Positions 63,857-64,000 of a stretch of DNA of 64,000 nucleotides are shown here, in pieces. Within the stretch, counting starts at the first letter, position 1. The number at the start of each line of letters is the position of its first letter. The notes below the pieces were generated by a model, which was given only the letters and a program-made list of their open reading frames with translations, ran no database searches and was not told the origin of the DNA. Made by a program: the position numbers and the translations under genes. Source of the stretch: Symbiodinium natans (Eukaryota; Sar; Dinophyceae; Suessiales; Symbiodiniaceae); contig CAJNDS010001524.1 of the NCBI GenBank assembly GCA_905221605.1, positions 295,501-359,500 of the forward strand, given 5' to 3'.

Positions 63857-64000
63857 GATGAGGGCTTAGGGTTTAGGGTTTGGGGTTTAGGGCTTAGGGT
63901 TTGGGGTTGAGGGTTGGGGGTTGGAGGTTTGGGGCGCAAGCTTGAGACGGTCACAGTCCTAGAGAATTCTGGTAGACCTTTCCGGCAGCCATTCTGCACC

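Larger units (their letters stand above)
7971..63930. repeat. Field of interstitial telomere-type repeats (TTTAGGG/CCCTAAA)
   Basis: Well over a hundred blocks, from one to about twenty heptamers, are scattered in both orientations from 7971 to the end; none occurs in 1-7970. Arrays of about 60 bp or more are listed separately. Further blocks include 8126-8160, 10126-10151, 11626-11673, 12800-12836, 13854-13910, 16139-16190, 16475-16545, 16651-16720, 19428-19490, 19737-19790, 22144-22214, 36390-36420, 40154-40222, 43303-43352, 45065-45147, 50384-50442, 51337-51393, 52365-52418 and 61910-61995. Many lie between exon-like segments, and two are proven in-gene inserts (38005-38071 and 37858-37889). 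This is not a chromosome end, because unique sequence and exons continue on both sides of every block. Confidence 0.95.

Overview
This window looks like nuclear DNA of a dinoflagellate. The reasons are: a Ty1/copia-type retroelement with extra enzyme-like domains of the kind found in dinoflagellate copia elements, plant-type TTTAGGG/CCCTAAA repeats, tandem copies of an intronless gene on one strand, and short introns whose donors are GT, GC or GA. I cannot name the species.

Layout. 1-2105 is ordinary sequence with one partial gene and one coiled-coil gene, both on the minus strand. 2106-7970 is a 5'-truncated copia-like element: a C5-methyltransferase-like fragment, then integrase, a dioxygenase-like domain, reverse transcriptase, RNase H and a membrane segment, with a polypurine tract and a 3' LTR. 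From 7971 to the end the sequence is full of interstitial telomere-type arrays in both orientations, mixed with hairpin-forming repeats of about 80-190 bp in at least a dozen families. Short exons with good coding character lie between them. 27189-35880 holds three near-identical 509-residue genes (Cys-rich N-terminus, amphipathic repeats, one membrane span, Tyr/Gln tail), and 41316-43004 holds a diverged, frameshifted fourth.

The main result is that the telomere arrays and hairpin repeats are intron material. Two genes can be spliced by hand into continuous frames: a 329-residue protein at 17362-18913 (six exons) and a 264-residue ubiquitin-like/SPRY protein at 37211-38538 (six exons). In both, most introns are members of the hairpin families. 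Where a short direct repeat flanks the insert, it supplies the splice sites: the donor lies in the upstream copy and the acceptor AG just before or inside the downstream copy. This is the signature of introners. One intron (38005-38071) is itself a telomere-repeat block flanked by a perfect 8-bp direct repeat. Inside the next intron of the same gene, a smaller telomeric insert is flanked by a 9-bp direct repeat. Telomere-type DNA therefore behaves here like a mobile, intron-making insert. A third gene (alpha/beta-hydrolase of the YheT/ABHD1-3 type, 7992-10246) sits inside the densest telomere-repeat zone.

Limits: splice junctions were inferred from reading frame, direct repeats and paralogues, without transcripts. 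Most short exons in the telomere-repeat zone are not assigned to a family.
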